A stretch of DNA of 64,000 nucleotides from DASQBT01 sp963782495. Lineage in GTDB: Bacteria; Pseudomonadota; Gammaproteobacteria; Burkholderiales; Thiobacillaceae. The position numbers and the translations under genes are program-made. Positions within the stretch are counted from its first letter, which is position 1. Each line of letters begins with the position of its first letter. Positions 18,862 to 28,262 of this stretch are shown here, piece by piece. The notes below the pieces were generated by a model, which made no database searches, was not told the DNA's origin, and worked only from the letters and a program-made list of their open reading frames with translations. The DNA is taken from NCBI GenBank assembly GCA_963782495.1, contig CAWAJU010000004.1, positions 1-64,000 on the forward strand. Direction: 5' to 3'.

Positions 18862-20358
18862 ATGAAGGACCTGGGAATAATTCGACGTTTGTATTACCGC
18901 GATGGGCTGTCGTTATCTGAGATTGGGAGACGTACCGGCCTGACGCGCAAGACCGTGAGGCGCTGGCTGAAGGCCGCGGAGGGGACGGAGCCGAAGTACC
19001 GGCGGCGGCCCGCTACGGACAACAAGATTGCGCGTTTCGCAGAGCAACTCACGAAGGCCCTGGAAATCGATACGCGGCGTCCCAAGCGTGACCGGCGCAC
19101 GGCACTGAAGCTGTTCGGCGAACTGAAGGCCGCCGGCTTTGAGGGCAACTACAGCCGGGTCACTGAATTCATCCGGCGCTGGCGGGAGAATGGTGGACAG
19201 GCCGTGGTGAAAGGCTACGTCCCGTTGCGGTTTGAGCTGGGCGAAGCCTTCCAGTTCGACTGGAGCGAAGAGCGCCTGGTGATCGGTGGGGTGTGGCGCA
19301 AGGTCATGGCGGCCCATTTGAAGCTCTGTGCCAGTCGGGCCTTCGTCCTGCAGGCGTACCCGACGCAGAGTCACGAGATGCTGTTCGATGCCCACACGCG
19401 GTCCTTCATTGCGTTGGGTGGGATCACGCGTCGCGGCATCTACGACAACATGAAGACCGCCGTCGACCGCGTCAAGAAGGGCAAGGGGCGAACGGTCAAT
19501 ACGCGCTTTGCGGCGATGGCCTCGCACTACCTGTTTGATCCCGACTTCTGCAACGTCGCCAGCGGCTGGGAGAAGGGTGTCGTCGAGAAGAACGTGCAGG
19601 ATAGCCGGCTGCGCATCTGGCAGGACGCTGGCCAGGAGCGCTTCGGCTCCTTTACCGAACTCAATCTCTGGCTACTGGCACGCTGCCGGGCGCTGTGGCA
19701 GGAGCTGCGCCATACCGAATATGGTGACCTCACCGTCGCCGAGATGCTGGAGCATGAACAGCCCAGCCTAATGCCGATGGTCACCCCGTTCGATGGCTAC
19801 GTCGAAACCCTGGGCAAGATATCGAGCACCTGCCTGGTGAGTTTCGATCGCTGCCGCTATTCGGCGCCTTGCGAACTCGTGGGGCAGATGGTCAGCATCC
19901 GTGTCTACCCGGAGCGGGTCGACTTCGTGGCCCACGACGCCGTGGTGGCCAGCCATATGCGTAGCTTCGAGCGTAACCAGACCCGCTACGACTGGCAGCA
20001 CTACATTCCGCTGATCGAGCGCAAGCCCGGCGCGTTGCGAAACGGTGCCCCGTTCGCCGACCTGCCAGGCCCGCTGCTGCAGCTGCGCGGTCTCTTGCTC
20101 CGCCGCGACGGCGGCGACCGCATCATGGCCAAGGTGCTCGCGGCCGTGCCCAAGTCCGGACTGGAGGCAGTGCTGGTGGCCGTGGAGCTGGTCCTGGAAT
20201 CAGGCAACCCGAGCGCGGAGCATATTGAGAACGTGTTGAACCGGCTCAAGAACACGCCCGTGCCGGAACAGGTGGAGACGGCCTTGGAGGTCAGTGAAGC
20301 GCCCATTGCGAATACCGAACGCTATGACACGCTACGCCAGGAGGTGAACCATGCGTGA
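18862..20358 (+). CDS. istA: IS21-family transposase IstA
   Basis: A 498-residue transposase. AAGGAG eight bases before the ATG at 18862 favours this start over the ATG at 18853. An N-terminal HTH (LSLSEIGRRTGLTRKTVRRWL) is followed by the DDE integrase core: FDW in EAFQFDWSEERLVIGG, YDNMKTAV for the second acid region, and EKGVVEKNVQDSRLR supplying the final Glu. A C-terminal beta-barrel and tail region follow. It pairs with IstB, whose ATG lies 8 bases inside its 3' end. It catalyses transposition of the element. Confidence 0.93.
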   Translation: MKDLGIIRRLYYRDGLSLSEIGRRTGLTRKTVRRWLKAAEGTEPKYRRRPATDNKIARFAEQLTKALEIDTRRPKRDRRTALKLFGELKAAGFEGNYSRVTEFIRRWRENGGQAVVKGYVPLRFELGEAFQFDWSEERLVIGGVWRKVMAAHLKLCASRAFVLQAYPTQSHEMLFDAHTRSFIALGGITRRGIYDNMKTAVDRVKKGKGRTVNTRFAAMASHYLFDPDFCNVASGWEKGVVEKNVQDSRLRIWQDAGQERFGSFTELNLWLLARCRALWQELRHTEYGDLTVAEMLEHEQPSLMPMVTPFDGYVETLGKISSTCLVSFDRCRYSAPCELVGQMVSIRVYPERVDFVAHDAVVASHMRSFERNQTRYDWQHYIPLIERKPGALRNGAPFADLPGPLLQLRGLLLRRDGGDRIMAKVLAAVPKSGLEAVLVAVELVLESGNPSAEHIENVLNRLKNTPVPEQVETALEVSEAPIANTERYDTLRQEVNHA

Positions 20359-21154
20359 TGTGGCCGCAGAACTCAAAGCATTGCGACTGTATGGGATGGT
20401 GGGCGCCTGGGAGGAGATCGTTGGCCAGGGGAAACAGGCGGGGGTCGATTCCTCCCGGTGGTTGATCGAGCACCTGCTGGATGTCGAGCAAACCGATCGG
20501 GCGATGCGTTCGATCAGCTACCAGATGCATGCCGCCAAGTTCCCGGTCCATCGGGACCTGGCCGGCTTCGACTTCGATCAGTCCAAAGTGGATCGCGGTC
20601 TGATCGCGGACCTGGCCGATCTGTCCTTTACCGAGGCGGCCCACAACGTGGTGTTCATCGGTGGGACCGGCACCGGCAAGACCCATCTGGCGACGGCCCT
20701 GGGGGTCTCCGGCATTACCCAGCACAGCAAACGCGTGCGGTTCTACTCGACCGTTGATCTGGTGAATCTTCTGGAGCAGGAGAAGGCCGCTGGCAAGGCG
20801 GGCAAGCTGGCCTTTGCCCTGATGCGCATTGACCTGGTGATTCTGGATGAACTGGGCTACCTGCCGTTCAGCCAGGCGGGCGGGGCCTTGCTCTTCCACC
20901 TGCTGTCCAAACTCTACGAGCACACCAGCGTGATGATCACGACCAACCTGACCTTCAGTGAATGGGCCGCCGTGTTTGGCGACGCGAAGATGACCACGGC
21001 GCTGCTCGACCGCCTGACGCATCACTGTCACATCGTGGAAACCGGCAACGAGTCCTACCGGTTCCGCCACAGCAGTGCAACGGCGAAGTCGCGCATCAAG
21101 GCGCGGGAACAGAGCAAGCGATCCAAATCAACGACTGAAGAGGCACCCCTCTGA
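20351..21154 (+). CDS. istB: IS21-family helper ATPase IstB
   Basis: A 267-residue DnaC-like AAA+ ATPase. Walker A is at about residue 104 (GGTGTGKTHLA) and Walker B at about 162 (LVILDELGYLPF). It has sensor-1 text (SVMITTNLTFSEW) and a sensor-2-like Arg-rich tail (ESYRFRHSSA). It assists IstA in target selection. It starts inside the end of istA, so the two are translationally coupled. The C-terminal 20 residues are highly basic. Confidence 0.93.
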   Translation: MRDVAAELKALRLYGMVGAWEEIVGQGKQAGVDSSRWLIEHLLDVEQTDRAMRSISYQMHAAKFPVHRDLAGFDFDQSKVDRGLIADLADLSFTEAAHNVVFIGGTGTGKTHLATALGVSGITQHSKRVRFYSTVDLVNLLEQEKAAGKAGKLAFALMRIDLVILDELGYLPFSQAGGALLFHLLSKLYEHTSVMITTNLTFSEWAAVFGDAKMTTALLDRLTHHCHIVETGNESYRFRHSSATAKSRIKAREQSKRSKSTTEEAPL

Positions 21155-21393
21155 AAGGAATCCGCTACACTTATCCACACGCCGACCTTTGATAGGCGGC
21201 TAAAACCCCTGGGTAAAATTCAACGCGCACACCTGGGTAATTTAGGACGCGCGCCGACATGAGGCGGCAACTCCCCACCGACCCCGGCCAGCGGGCGGGT
21301 TTGGTGACTGTGGGTTTGTTGAATGACCGTGTTACCCCGGCGTTACCCCGGAATTATAACGAATCAATGTAATCACCCAAGTCTTTGTTTTTA

Positions 21394-21469
<76 letters not shown>

Positions 21470-21520
21470 AACGCCGCGCATTATACCGGAAGGACGTTTT
21501 GCGCGCCTTATCTCGGCGCG

Positions 21521-22924
21521 TCAAAGCTCAAGGTCCTGCATGGCGCTGCGCAGGCGCTGGATCACGCGTTCGCGGCCCAGCAGTTCGAGGGTCGCGTCGA
21601 TGGCCGGCGTTTGCGGTTCTCCGGTTACCAGCACGCGCAGGGGCATGGCCAGCTTGGGCATTTTCAGGCCCGATTGATCGATCACGGCCTTGATCAGGGC
21701 GCTCAGGCTTGCCCGGTTCCATTCCACCAGGGCCAGGTGTTGCTCCAGCGACTTGAGGGCGGGGATGGCCTCAGGGACGAGATGCGGGTCCAGCCGCTCG
21801 CGCGTGGGCTTGATGTAGCGGTAGAACAGGGTCGCGGCGTCGGCCAGCTCGGCCAGGGTCGCGGCGCGCTCCTTGACCAGACTGACCACGCTGCTCAATT
21901 CCGGACCGTTATTGAGGTCGCAGCCATTGTGCAACAGGAAAGGCGTCACCAATGTCGCGAGCCGCTGGTTGTCTGCGTGCTTCAGGTATTGCTGGTTGAG
22001 CCAGCTGAGTTTTTCCGGATTGAATTTTGCCGGTGAGTGGCTGACGTGTTCCAGGTCGAACCAGGTCCGGAACTGATCCATGGAAAACACTTCCTCATCA
22101 CCATGCGACCAGCCCAGACGCGCCAGGTAATTAAGCAGGGCTTCGGGCAGGTAGCCCTCGTCGTGATACTGCATGACCGACACCGCGCCATGGCGCTTGG
22201 ACAGGCGCTCGCCATCCGAGCCCAGGATCATTGGCAGGTGAGCGTAGTGAGGCAGGGGGGCGCCCAGCGCCTTGAGCAGGTTGACTTGGCGTGGGGTGTT
22301 GTTGACATGGTCATCGCCGCGAATGACGTGAGTGATCTTCATGTCCCAGTCATCGACCACCACGCCGAAGTTGTAGGTCGGGATGCCGTCAGCCCGCAGG
22401 ATCACCAGGTCATCCAGTTCCGAATTGGAAACCGTGATCGGGCCCTTGATCATGTCCATGAAGGTGACCTCACCTTCGACCGGATTCTTGAAACGGATCA
22501 CCGGCTGGACCGTACCCTGTGTCGCAGGCAGCTGCTTGCCCGGCTCGGGTCGCCAGCGGCCGTCATAACGGGGCTTCTCACCGCGCGCTTTCTGGCCTTC
22601 CCGCATCGCCTCCAGGTCTTCCTTGCCGGCGTAGCAGGGATAGGCCCTGCCCTCAGCGATCAACTTCTCGGCCAGTTCCTTGTACCGCGCAAGCCGGTCC
22701 ATCTGATAGAACGGCCCTTCATCATAATCGAGTCCCAGCCACCTCATGCCGTCCAGGATCGCCTGCACCGAAACGTCGGTTGAACGTTCGCGGTCTGTGT
22801 CTTCCACACGCAGGATGAACTGGCCGCCGTGGGTGCGGGCATAGGCCCAGGAAAACAGCGCAGTGCGCGCCCCGCCTACATGCAGATAACCGGTGGGGCT
22901 GGGCGCAAATCGGGTGCGGATCAT
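21521..22924 (-). CDS. gltX: Glutamyl-tRNA synthetase
   Basis: A 467-residue class I aminoacyl-tRNA synthetase that charges tRNA-Glu. The N-terminus has RFAPSPTGYLHVGGARTAL, the HIGH-type signature, and RVEDTDRERS. The second signature is in ERLSKRHGAVSV, the KMSKS equivalent. The C-terminal half is the alpha-helical anticodon-binding domain. Length and start are usual for bacterial GltX. It is flanked by tRNA-Thr and tRNA-Val, a common core-genome setting. Confidence 0.97.
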   Translation of the reverse strand: MIRTRFAPSPTGYLHVGGARTALFSWAYARTHGGQFILRVEDTDRERSTDVSVQAILDGMRWLGLDYDEGPFYQMDRLARYKELAEKLIAEGRAYPCYAGKEDLEAMREGQKARGEKPRYDGRWRPEPGKQLPATQGTVQPVIRFKNPVEGEVTFMDMIKGPITVSNSELDDLVILRADGIPTYNFGVVVDDWDMKITHVIRGDDHVNNTPRQVNLLKALGAPLPHYAHLPMILGSDGERLSKRHGAVSVMQYHDEGYLPEALLNYLARLGWSHGDEEVFSMDQFRTWFDLEHVSHSPAKFNPEKLSWLNQQYLKHADNQRLATLVTPFLLHNGCDLNNGPELSSVVSLVKERAATLAELADAATLFYRYIKPTRERLDPHLVPEAIPALKSLEQHLALVEWNRASLSALIKAVIDQSGLKMPKLAMPLRVLVTGEPQTPAIDATLELLGRERVIQRLRSAMQDLEL

Positions 22925-23019
22925 GGAATTGGCGAGAGATGAAAACTCTGAATTTTACGCGAAACCGGCCGACGGGTTTGACCGGATGCGGCCGGATATG
23001 GTTTAATTCGCGCCTTCTT

Positions 23020-23094
23020 GGGCAGTTAGCTCAGCGGTAGAGCATCGCCTTCACACGGCGGGGGCCACTGGTTCGATCCCAGTACTGCCCACCA
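23020..23094 (+). tRNA. tRNA-Val (anticodon CAC)
   Basis: The sequence starts GGGCAGTTAGCTCAGCGG and ends ACTGCCCACCA with encoded CCA. The anticodon stem CGCC/GGCG has loop TTCACAC, so the anticodon is CAC (Val). The T-loop is GTTCGATCC. Confidence 0.95.
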
Positions 23095-23192
23095 GGAACG
23101 CAAAATCCTCGTTCAGCAATCACCGCTTGTTAGCGTTGAGCAAGCGCGCACCGTGGAAACCGGTCTGCCGAAGATCGGCTCCCGCTTGGTAC

Positions 23193-26099
23193 TTACCCGC
23201 CCTCGTCCCCATCCAGCACCGAGTTGCGATTGCGATCTATGCCCATGCGTATGCCACTCCCCGGCGGCACGCAGGTGAAGGTCAGGGTTTCGCCGCTCTG
23301 GCGCGAGGCCAGCAACTGATTGATGTCCAGCGCCGATTCGCTGGCGCGGTCGGGGACGAACAGCCCGTCGGCGGGGTCGCGCCACCAGCCGCGCGGAGCG
23401 CCGCCATGCACGCCCTTGGCGATCAATTCGCATTCGCCCGCCTGCGCGCGCGATTGCAGCAGCGACAACCTGCCGGCAGCCAATGTGGCGTCCACGCCGG
23501 GCCCGACGCTGATTTGCTGGCCGACGATGGGCGCCAGATTGCTGTCGACGGCGAACACGAATTGCCCCGCATTGGCGCGTTGCGCATCGCCTCCGGGAAA
23601 GATGAACACCAGGCCCTTGAGGAAGTTGGTCAGGGTGTCGATCGAGCCGTCATGGCGGAAACCAAAGCCACGGATCTGGTCGCCCATGAATTGATTATTG
23701 TTGACGCGCGACAGATCGCGGCTGGTCTGCACCCGGCCGAACATCCCGACTTTCTGGTACATGTTGCGCAGCTGCGGAATCTTGAACTCCGTCGTCTCGC
23801 CTTCCGTTGTCGAGCGTCCATCGCTGCCGAACAGCCCGCGCTGCGGGTCGACCACATGGCAGCCGTTGCATTGATTGAGCGTCACATCGGCGATGTTATT
23901 GAAGAAGAAATCGTGGCCTTTCTGCTGGCGCGGCGTGAGGCTGTTGTCCAGATTGCGTATGGGATTGGGCGGATAGCTGATGCGCAGCGCGAAATCGGCG
24001 AAGGCCTGCATTTCGGCGTCGGTCAGCATGGATGCACGGCCGAGCAGGTCGATGATGGCTTTGTTGAATTCGATGAAGGCGGCGTTCTCGTCGAATCCTC
24101 CCTGGTCGGGCTCGATATTGGCGGCATCGTCTGAGCCGGTCCGATCGCCGCGCCAGTGCATGGGGCCGTGCCCAGCCAGCCCGCGCAGGCTTTGCGTCGT
24201 CATCGGGCCTTTCATGGGGTGGAAGGTGAACAGGCCCGTAGGCGTGTCGACCGGGACCACGCCGAGGCGGAAGGGGTTGTCGTTGGTCGCGACCTTGTTC
24301 AGCGGATTGCCCAGATCCCAGGCCAGGCTGTCGAAATCGCCAAACACGTGGCAGCTTGCGCACGAAGCTTCGCCATTGCCGGAGGTGTAGCGCGCGTCGT
24401 ACAGGAAATGCCGGCCGTTCACCACATAGGCCGGTTCCGGATCGAACATCGGCACGGACGCGATCTCCTGCCGCTGGGTGGTGTCCACGACAGCCACCGA
24501 GTTGTTGAAGCGGGTCAGCGCATAGAGCCGGTGGCGCGGCTCGTCGAGCACCAGCCCCGAGGGGCCGCCGCCTGACAGAACGATATGGCTGGCTGCATCG
24601 GGCACGAAGCTGTCGGATTCGAGTTGGCTGGTGGAGAAGACCCCGATCTTGCCGGAGCCGAATGCGGAGAGATAAAGCGTGCTGCCATCGCCACTCACCG
24701 CCATGCCCATGGGCGTCGCCAGGCTGCGGTCGGCGACGCCGGCAGGCGCGGGGTAAACACTGTAGTCGATATGCTTGTTGAGATAGCGCGGCAGCACCTG
24801 GCTGCCATCGATTACGGTGATGCGGCTCAATGCCAGCTTGCCCTGCACGGTCGAAATCGTGCTGCCAGCAGGGCGCGCGCCCTCGAAGCGCGCAGCGTTG
24901 TTTGCATCGGTGTTGCTGACATAGAGCTTGCCGTTGACCGGGTTGACGGCCATGTTGAACAGCACGGTGCCGACGTGGGGATAGGCCTGCGTCTGCACCG
25001 GCGTGCTTGCGTTGGCATCGATGGCGAAGACGTCCAGGTCGGGGAGCCTGAAGCGCACCATGCTGTCCCAGGAGCGGCCGAGTTCGTCGACCCAGTGCTC
25101 GCCGTTGTATTTGACGATGAGCCCGACTTCCTTCTGCGTCGTGCCCTCCACATTGCTGTTGGGCGCCGGCAGCCCGCCCGGCGCCTGTTGCTCGAACAGG
25201 TCGGGCCGGCAGGGCGCGGCACTTTGCCCACCGTCGCACACGGTTTCTTCGCTCAGCGCCGTGGTCTGATTGCCGGTCTTGAATCCCGCCGCATACACGC
25301 GGGAGCCGTCCGGCGTGACGGCCAGCGCGCGCGGCGTGTCGGTGAACAGGCGCACGATGGTCAGGGGCGTGCCGCCCGGCTGGCTGCCCAGATTGGCGAC
25401 GTCGAACACCCACACGTCGGCACGGCCGATGCCGGGCGTTTCGAGTACGCCCGGATTGTCCGGATTGACGTAGGGGCTGTTCTGGCCGCGATGCGCGGTG
25501 GTGATGAAGACGCGCGAGCGATTCGGTCCGGCGAACACGATGTCGCGCGGTTCGTCGCCGACCAGCAGCGTGCGCGCGACATAAGGCTGGGCCGCCGTTG
25601 CATTCACGATGCTGACCGAGTCCGACAGGTGATTGACCACCCAGACCTCGCCGTTGGCCCGCACGGCGACCGCGACCGGTTCCATGCCGACCGGCACCGA
25701 AGTCAAATGCTCGAGGCCGTCATCGGTGATGGCGAAGATTTCGAGACGGTTGTCCGGCGTGTTGACCGCATAGAGGCGGCTGCCGTCGGGCGACATCGCC
25801 AATGGCCGGACCTGACCGCTCTCGAAATTGATGAAGTCGTGCGTCGAATCGCTCGCCAGATTCCGTTTCGGGTGCACGTTCAAGCTGAGGACTCCGGGCA
25901 GGCCCACGCCAAATTCCGGGCTGGGAAGCGAGCGTGGCAGCGCGTTGCCGCTTAGCAGCGTATTGGCGAAGCCAGTCAGGCTCAAGCTCGGCAGCCCTGC
26001 AAGGCTGTAGGCTGTTCCTGCTGGAAATAGAATTGAAAGCATTCCAAGACAGCCCGCAATGGTCGAGATGCGGCGGGCGCGCAATAGCCTGCGTGACAT
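23193..26099 (-). CDS. Exported di-haem cytochrome c / YVTN beta-propeller protein
   Basis: About 968 residues. GAGGAGG before the ATG at 26099 sets the start, 21 residues shorter than the longest frame. A signal peptide covers about residues 1-33 (TIAGCLGMLSILFPAGTAYS). The N-terminal two thirds form a seven-bladed-type propeller (MSPDGSRLYAVNTPDNRLEIF; ANGEVWVVNHLSDSVSIVN; VTPDGSRVYAAGF). Two c-type haem sites follow: CASCH (about residue 570) and CNGCH (about residue 720). The C-terminus ends with MGIDRNRNSVLDGDEGG, an EF-hand/dockerin-like Asp-rich stretch. The haem pair and MTTQSLRGL region recall MauG/cytochrome c peroxidase-like domains. It probably acts in the periplasm or at the cell surface in electron transfer or metal redox; the substrate is unknown. 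Confidence 0.8.
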   Translation of the reverse strand: MSRRLLRARRISTIAGCLGMLSILFPAGTAYSLAGLPSLSLTGFANTLLSGNALPRSLPSPEFGVGLPGVLSLNVHPKRNLASDSTHDFINFESGQVRPLAMSPDGSRLYAVNTPDNRLEIFAITDDGLEHLTSVPVGMEPVAVAVRANGEVWVVNHLSDSVSIVNATAAQPYVARTLLVGDEPRDIVFAGPNRSRVFITTAHRGQNSPYVNPDNPGVLETPGIGRADVWVFDVANLGSQPGGTPLTIVRLFTDTPRALAVTPDGSRVYAAGFKTGNQTTALSEETVCDGGQSAAPCRPDLFEQQAPGGLPAPNSNVEGTTQKEVGLIVKYNGEHWVDELGRSWDSMVRFRLPDLDVFAIDANASTPVQTQAYPHVGTVLFNMAVNPVNGKLYVSNTDANNAARFEGARPAGSTISTVQGKLALSRITVIDGSQVLPRYLNKHIDYSVYPAPAGVADRSLATPMGMAVSGDGSTLYLSAFGSGKIGVFSTSQLESDSFVPDAASHIVLSGGGPSGLVLDEPRHRLYALTRFNNSVAVVDTTQRQEIASVPMFDPEPAYVVNGRHFLYDARYTSGNGEASCASCHVFGDFDSLAWDLGNPLNKVATNDNPFRLGVVPVDTPTGLFTFHPMKGPMTTQSLRGLAGHGPMHWRGDRTGSDDAANIEPDQGGFDENAAFIEFNKAIIDLLGRASMLTDAEMQAFADFALRISYPPNPIRNLDNSLTPRQQKGHDFFFNNIADVTLNQCNGCHVVDPQRGLFGSDGRSTTEGETTEFKIPQLRNMYQKVGMFGRVQTSRDLSRVNNNQFMGDQIRGFGFRHDGSIDTLTNFLKGLVFIFPGGDAQRANAGQFVFAVDSNLAPIVGQQISVGPGVDATLAAGRLSLLQSRAQAGECELIAKGVHGGAPRGWWRDPADGLFVPDRASESALDINQLLASRQSGETLTFTCVPPGSGIRMGIDRNRNSVLDGDEGG

Positions 26100-26162
26100 G
26101 GTGTCTCCTCCTCTTGTGTCGTCGTGCTTTTTTAGCCGATCGTATTTTGCAGAGTTTAGCAC

Positions 26163-26569
26163 TGGGAAATCGGCCCATTGGCGTTATTTCGCCCCTGAAA
26201 TATCCTTGCCAGTGACATGGAAACTTCCAACAGAAATCGGGGCAGCCCGGCCCCTGCCACGCGCTTTTTCCGGATGCGGCGGAAGCAGAAGGACTAAACG
26301 TCGACACCACGGTATGGGACAAACCGTTCGCCATGCCGACAGACACGGAGGTGTAACACCCGGAAACCCATAACGATGCGAGCGGCCAGGGGGACCGGCA
26401 AACGCGACGCGTGGGGCGAAGCAAAGCGCGTTTATTCAAACTCGCTCTGACAGCGAGCAATGGTTATGCGCATCTCCTCAGAAGCGAGGGAGGAAGCCGA
26501 AACAGAAGCGGCTGAAAAGACACACCATCAAGTGCGGTTACTGCGAACCTGCGCCGCTCAATCCGATCG
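26163..26569. other. Intergenic region
   Basis: About 400 bases between two minus-strand genes. It should hold the promoter of the cytochrome gene (about 26,110-26,220). The longer frames crossing it are shadows. I see no RNA gene or clear hairpin. Confidence 0.4.
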
Positions 26570-27061
26570 TCAGTTACCTTGCTTCCTGTCATCCTTCTGA
26601 TACTCGCGCTCAGCCTTCTCGGAAGCGGTTCGAAGCGATTTGTATGCGTCCGAGAAGCCATGCTTCATGTGCTCCCAGGCTTTGGCAGTACTGTTCTTCA
26701 GAGCGCCATACCATTCGGCCGTCTCGATCCGCTTTTTGTGCAGCACGTCGAGGGTGCTGCGCGCCTGCTCGCGCGCGGCCTTGTCCATCTTTTCCCAGTT
26801 CTGGTCGATCTGCGTTTCCAGCGCATTGATGCGAACGTCCAGAGCATCGAGCGCAGCCTTCGCCTTTACGGTGGCCTCATCCCGCTTGTCGGCCGAATAG
26901 TTCTTGATCGTTTCGGTCGTATCAGCAAGCTCACGGTGGACGTCTTTCGCCGTGGTCTTGTCGTTCGCGTGAGTATACGCGTCGTGTTCGGATGCGAGGC
27001 CCAGCGGGGCGACACCCACCAGTGCCATGGTGGCCAACAACGGGGCGATGTGCTTCTTCAT
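26570..27061 (-). CDS. Periplasmic coiled-coil protein (sll1863-like stress protein)
   Basis: A 163-residue protein with a Sec signal peptide (residues 1-23, LLATMALVGVAPLGLASE). The mature part is almost entirely helical and highly charged, with heptad patterns (residues about 55-115, DALDVRINALETQIDQNWEKM), so coiled coil is likely. It resembles the sll1863-family stress-response proteins as I recall them. AGGAGA lies before the ATG. It stands alone between the cytochrome and nadC. Confidence 0.65.
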   Translation of the reverse strand: MKKHIAPLLATMALVGVAPLGLASEHDAYTHANDKTTAKDVHRELADTTETIKNYSADKRDEATVKAKAALDALDVRINALETQIDQNWEKMDKAAREQARSTLDVLHKKRIETAEWYGALKNSTAKAWEHMKHGFSDAYKSLRTASEKAEREYQKDDRKQGN

Positions 27062-27211
27062 GATGATCTCCTACTCGACGTGAAATAGATTTGGACTTCA
27101 GGGGGTCGGCAGGGTTCGCTGTTTGGAACTCTGCTCGCCCCGTCGCCTACCTTGGCGGATGGAGGGCTGTGGAGGATTGGACGGTTGGCGCCATGAAGCC
27201 TGGCCTGGCAT

Positions 27212-28063
27212 TCACGCGCCTTCAAAACGCATGGACAGATCGATGGCGCGCACGGACTTGGTCAGGCTACCGATTGAAATCCGCTGCACGCCGGTTTCAG
27301 CGATCGAGCGTACAGTCTCCAGACTGACATTTCCTGATGCTTCCAGAATTGCCCGGCCGGCGTTGAGTCGAACGGCCGCACGTAATTCATCCAGACTGAA
27401 GTTGTCGATAAGAACCAGGGTTGCGCCCGCGTCGAGCGCTTCGCGCAATTCGTCCAGATTTTCCACCTCGATCTGGACAGGGACATTCCGGTTCACCGCT
27501 TTGGCAGCCTGCAAGGCTTCAGCGATGCCGCCCGCGGCAACAATGTGGTTTTCCTTGATCAAAATGCCATCGAATAATCCGACGCGCTGATTTTCCGCGC
27601 CTCCGATCCTCACTGCGTATTTTTGCGCGACCCGCAGGCCGGGGAGCGTCTTGCGCGTATCCATGACCATGGCGCCTGTTCCGGCGACGGCTGTCACGTA
27701 GCGCCGGGAGAGCGTGGCAGTGCCTGACAGGGTCTGCAGGAAGTTGAGCGCAGTTCTTTCCCCGGTGAGCAGCGCGCGCGCATTGCCATCCAGTTCACAG
27801 ATTTCAACCCCGGCGGCGACTTCGTCTCCTTCGGCCACCCGCCAGCGCATGCGGCATTTGGGATCGAGGGTCTTGAACACAGCTTCAAACCAGGGTTGAC
27901 CGCAGACCACAGCCGGTTCGCGGGAAATGACCCTGGCGTGCGCGCGGTGGCTCTCTGGGACGAGCATTGCGGTCAAGTCGCCTGCTGCGCGATCTTCCTG
28001 CAGCGCAAGCGCGACATTTTGCTCAATCGCAGGCTCAAGTAGGGATGTAAAATCGGCGTTCAT
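27212..28063 (-). CDS. nadC: Nicotinate-nucleotide pyrophosphorylase (carboxylating)
   Basis: A quinolinate phosphoribosyltransferase of about 283 residues. It converts quinolinate and PRPP to nicotinate mononucleotide in de novo NAD synthesis. Typical segments are EDRAAGDLTA near the N-terminus, RTALNFLQTLSGTAT, DTRKTLPGLRVAQKYAVRIGG (substrate-binding Arg and Lys), IKENHI, EVENLDEL and VLIDNFS, with LEASGNV near the end. The ATG at 28063 matches the usual start; an upstream in-frame codon at 28081 adds six residues. No other nad gene is in the window. Confidence 0.95.
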   Translation of the reverse strand: MNADFTSLLEPAIEQNVALALQEDRAAGDLTAMLVPESHRAHARVISREPAVVCGQPWFEAVFKTLDPKCRMRWRVAEGDEVAAGVEICELDGNARALLTGERTALNFLQTLSGTATLSRRYVTAVAGTGAMVMDTRKTLPGLRVAQKYAVRIGGAENQRVGLFDGILIKENHIVAAGGIAEALQAAKAVNRNVPVQIEVENLDELREALDAGATLVLIDNFSLDELRAAVRLNAGRAILEASGNVSLETVRSIAETGVQRISIGSLTKSVRAIDLSMRFEGA

Positions 28064-28195
28064 TGGACTAAGGGTAACCACCTATGTCGAAATTTTGACA
28101 GAACGCCTCGCAATCGGACCTTCGGAAAGCATACGCATCACAGCAAGGGTCAGCGAGCGAGGCATTTGCCGGCAACGGACATTATATAGCGTGGC

Positions 28196-28211
28196 TGGAA
28201 CGGCATTTGCA
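28196..28211 (+). promoter_or_regulatory. Sigma-54 (-24/-12) promoter candidate
   Basis: TGGAAC, five bases, then TTGCA. The consensus is TGGCAC-N5-TTGCW; only one base differs, and the invariant GG and GC are 10 bases apart as required. It lies 52 bases before the ATG of the PEP-CTERM gene, in the correct direction. PEP-CTERM/exopolysaccharide genes are known in some species to depend on sigma-54 and PrsR-type activators. Confidence 0.7.
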
Positions 28212-28262
28212 GGCGAGAAAACGACACGTCGAATTCTAATCACCGGAGTGGGGGAGAGAAAA

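Larger units (their letters stand above)
18747..21259. mobile_element. IS21-family insertion sequence
   Basis: About 2.5 kb carrying istA and istB. The ends start TGTTGACGCGC at 18747 and TGTCGGCGCGC (complement) at 21259. Each end carries a second repeat unit with ATTACCCAGG or TTTACCCAGG (about 18785-18811; 21206-21240), matching the multiple terminal repeats known for IS21. No target duplication is evident. Both genes are intact, so it may be active. Confidence 0.85.

Noticed and set aside
21260..21393. Possible remnant of an integrase or att site between IS21 and tRNA-Thr
   Set aside because: The 134 bases contain no readable recombinase text, and no second copy of the tRNA 3' end was noticed in the window.
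22037..22783. Plus-strand frame of 248 codons within gltX
   Set aside because: Shadow of gltX, which has all class I synthetase signatures on the other strand.
23896..25955. Long overlapping frames on both strands in the cytochrome gene
   Set aside because: Composition is dominated by Arg, Ala and Gly with no motifs. The propeller/haem frame has real motifs, a signal peptide and a start signal.
25720..26460. Minus-strand 246-codon frame spanning the cytochrome start and the intergenic region
   Set aside because: It is out of frame with the signal peptide and propeller and shows no domain.
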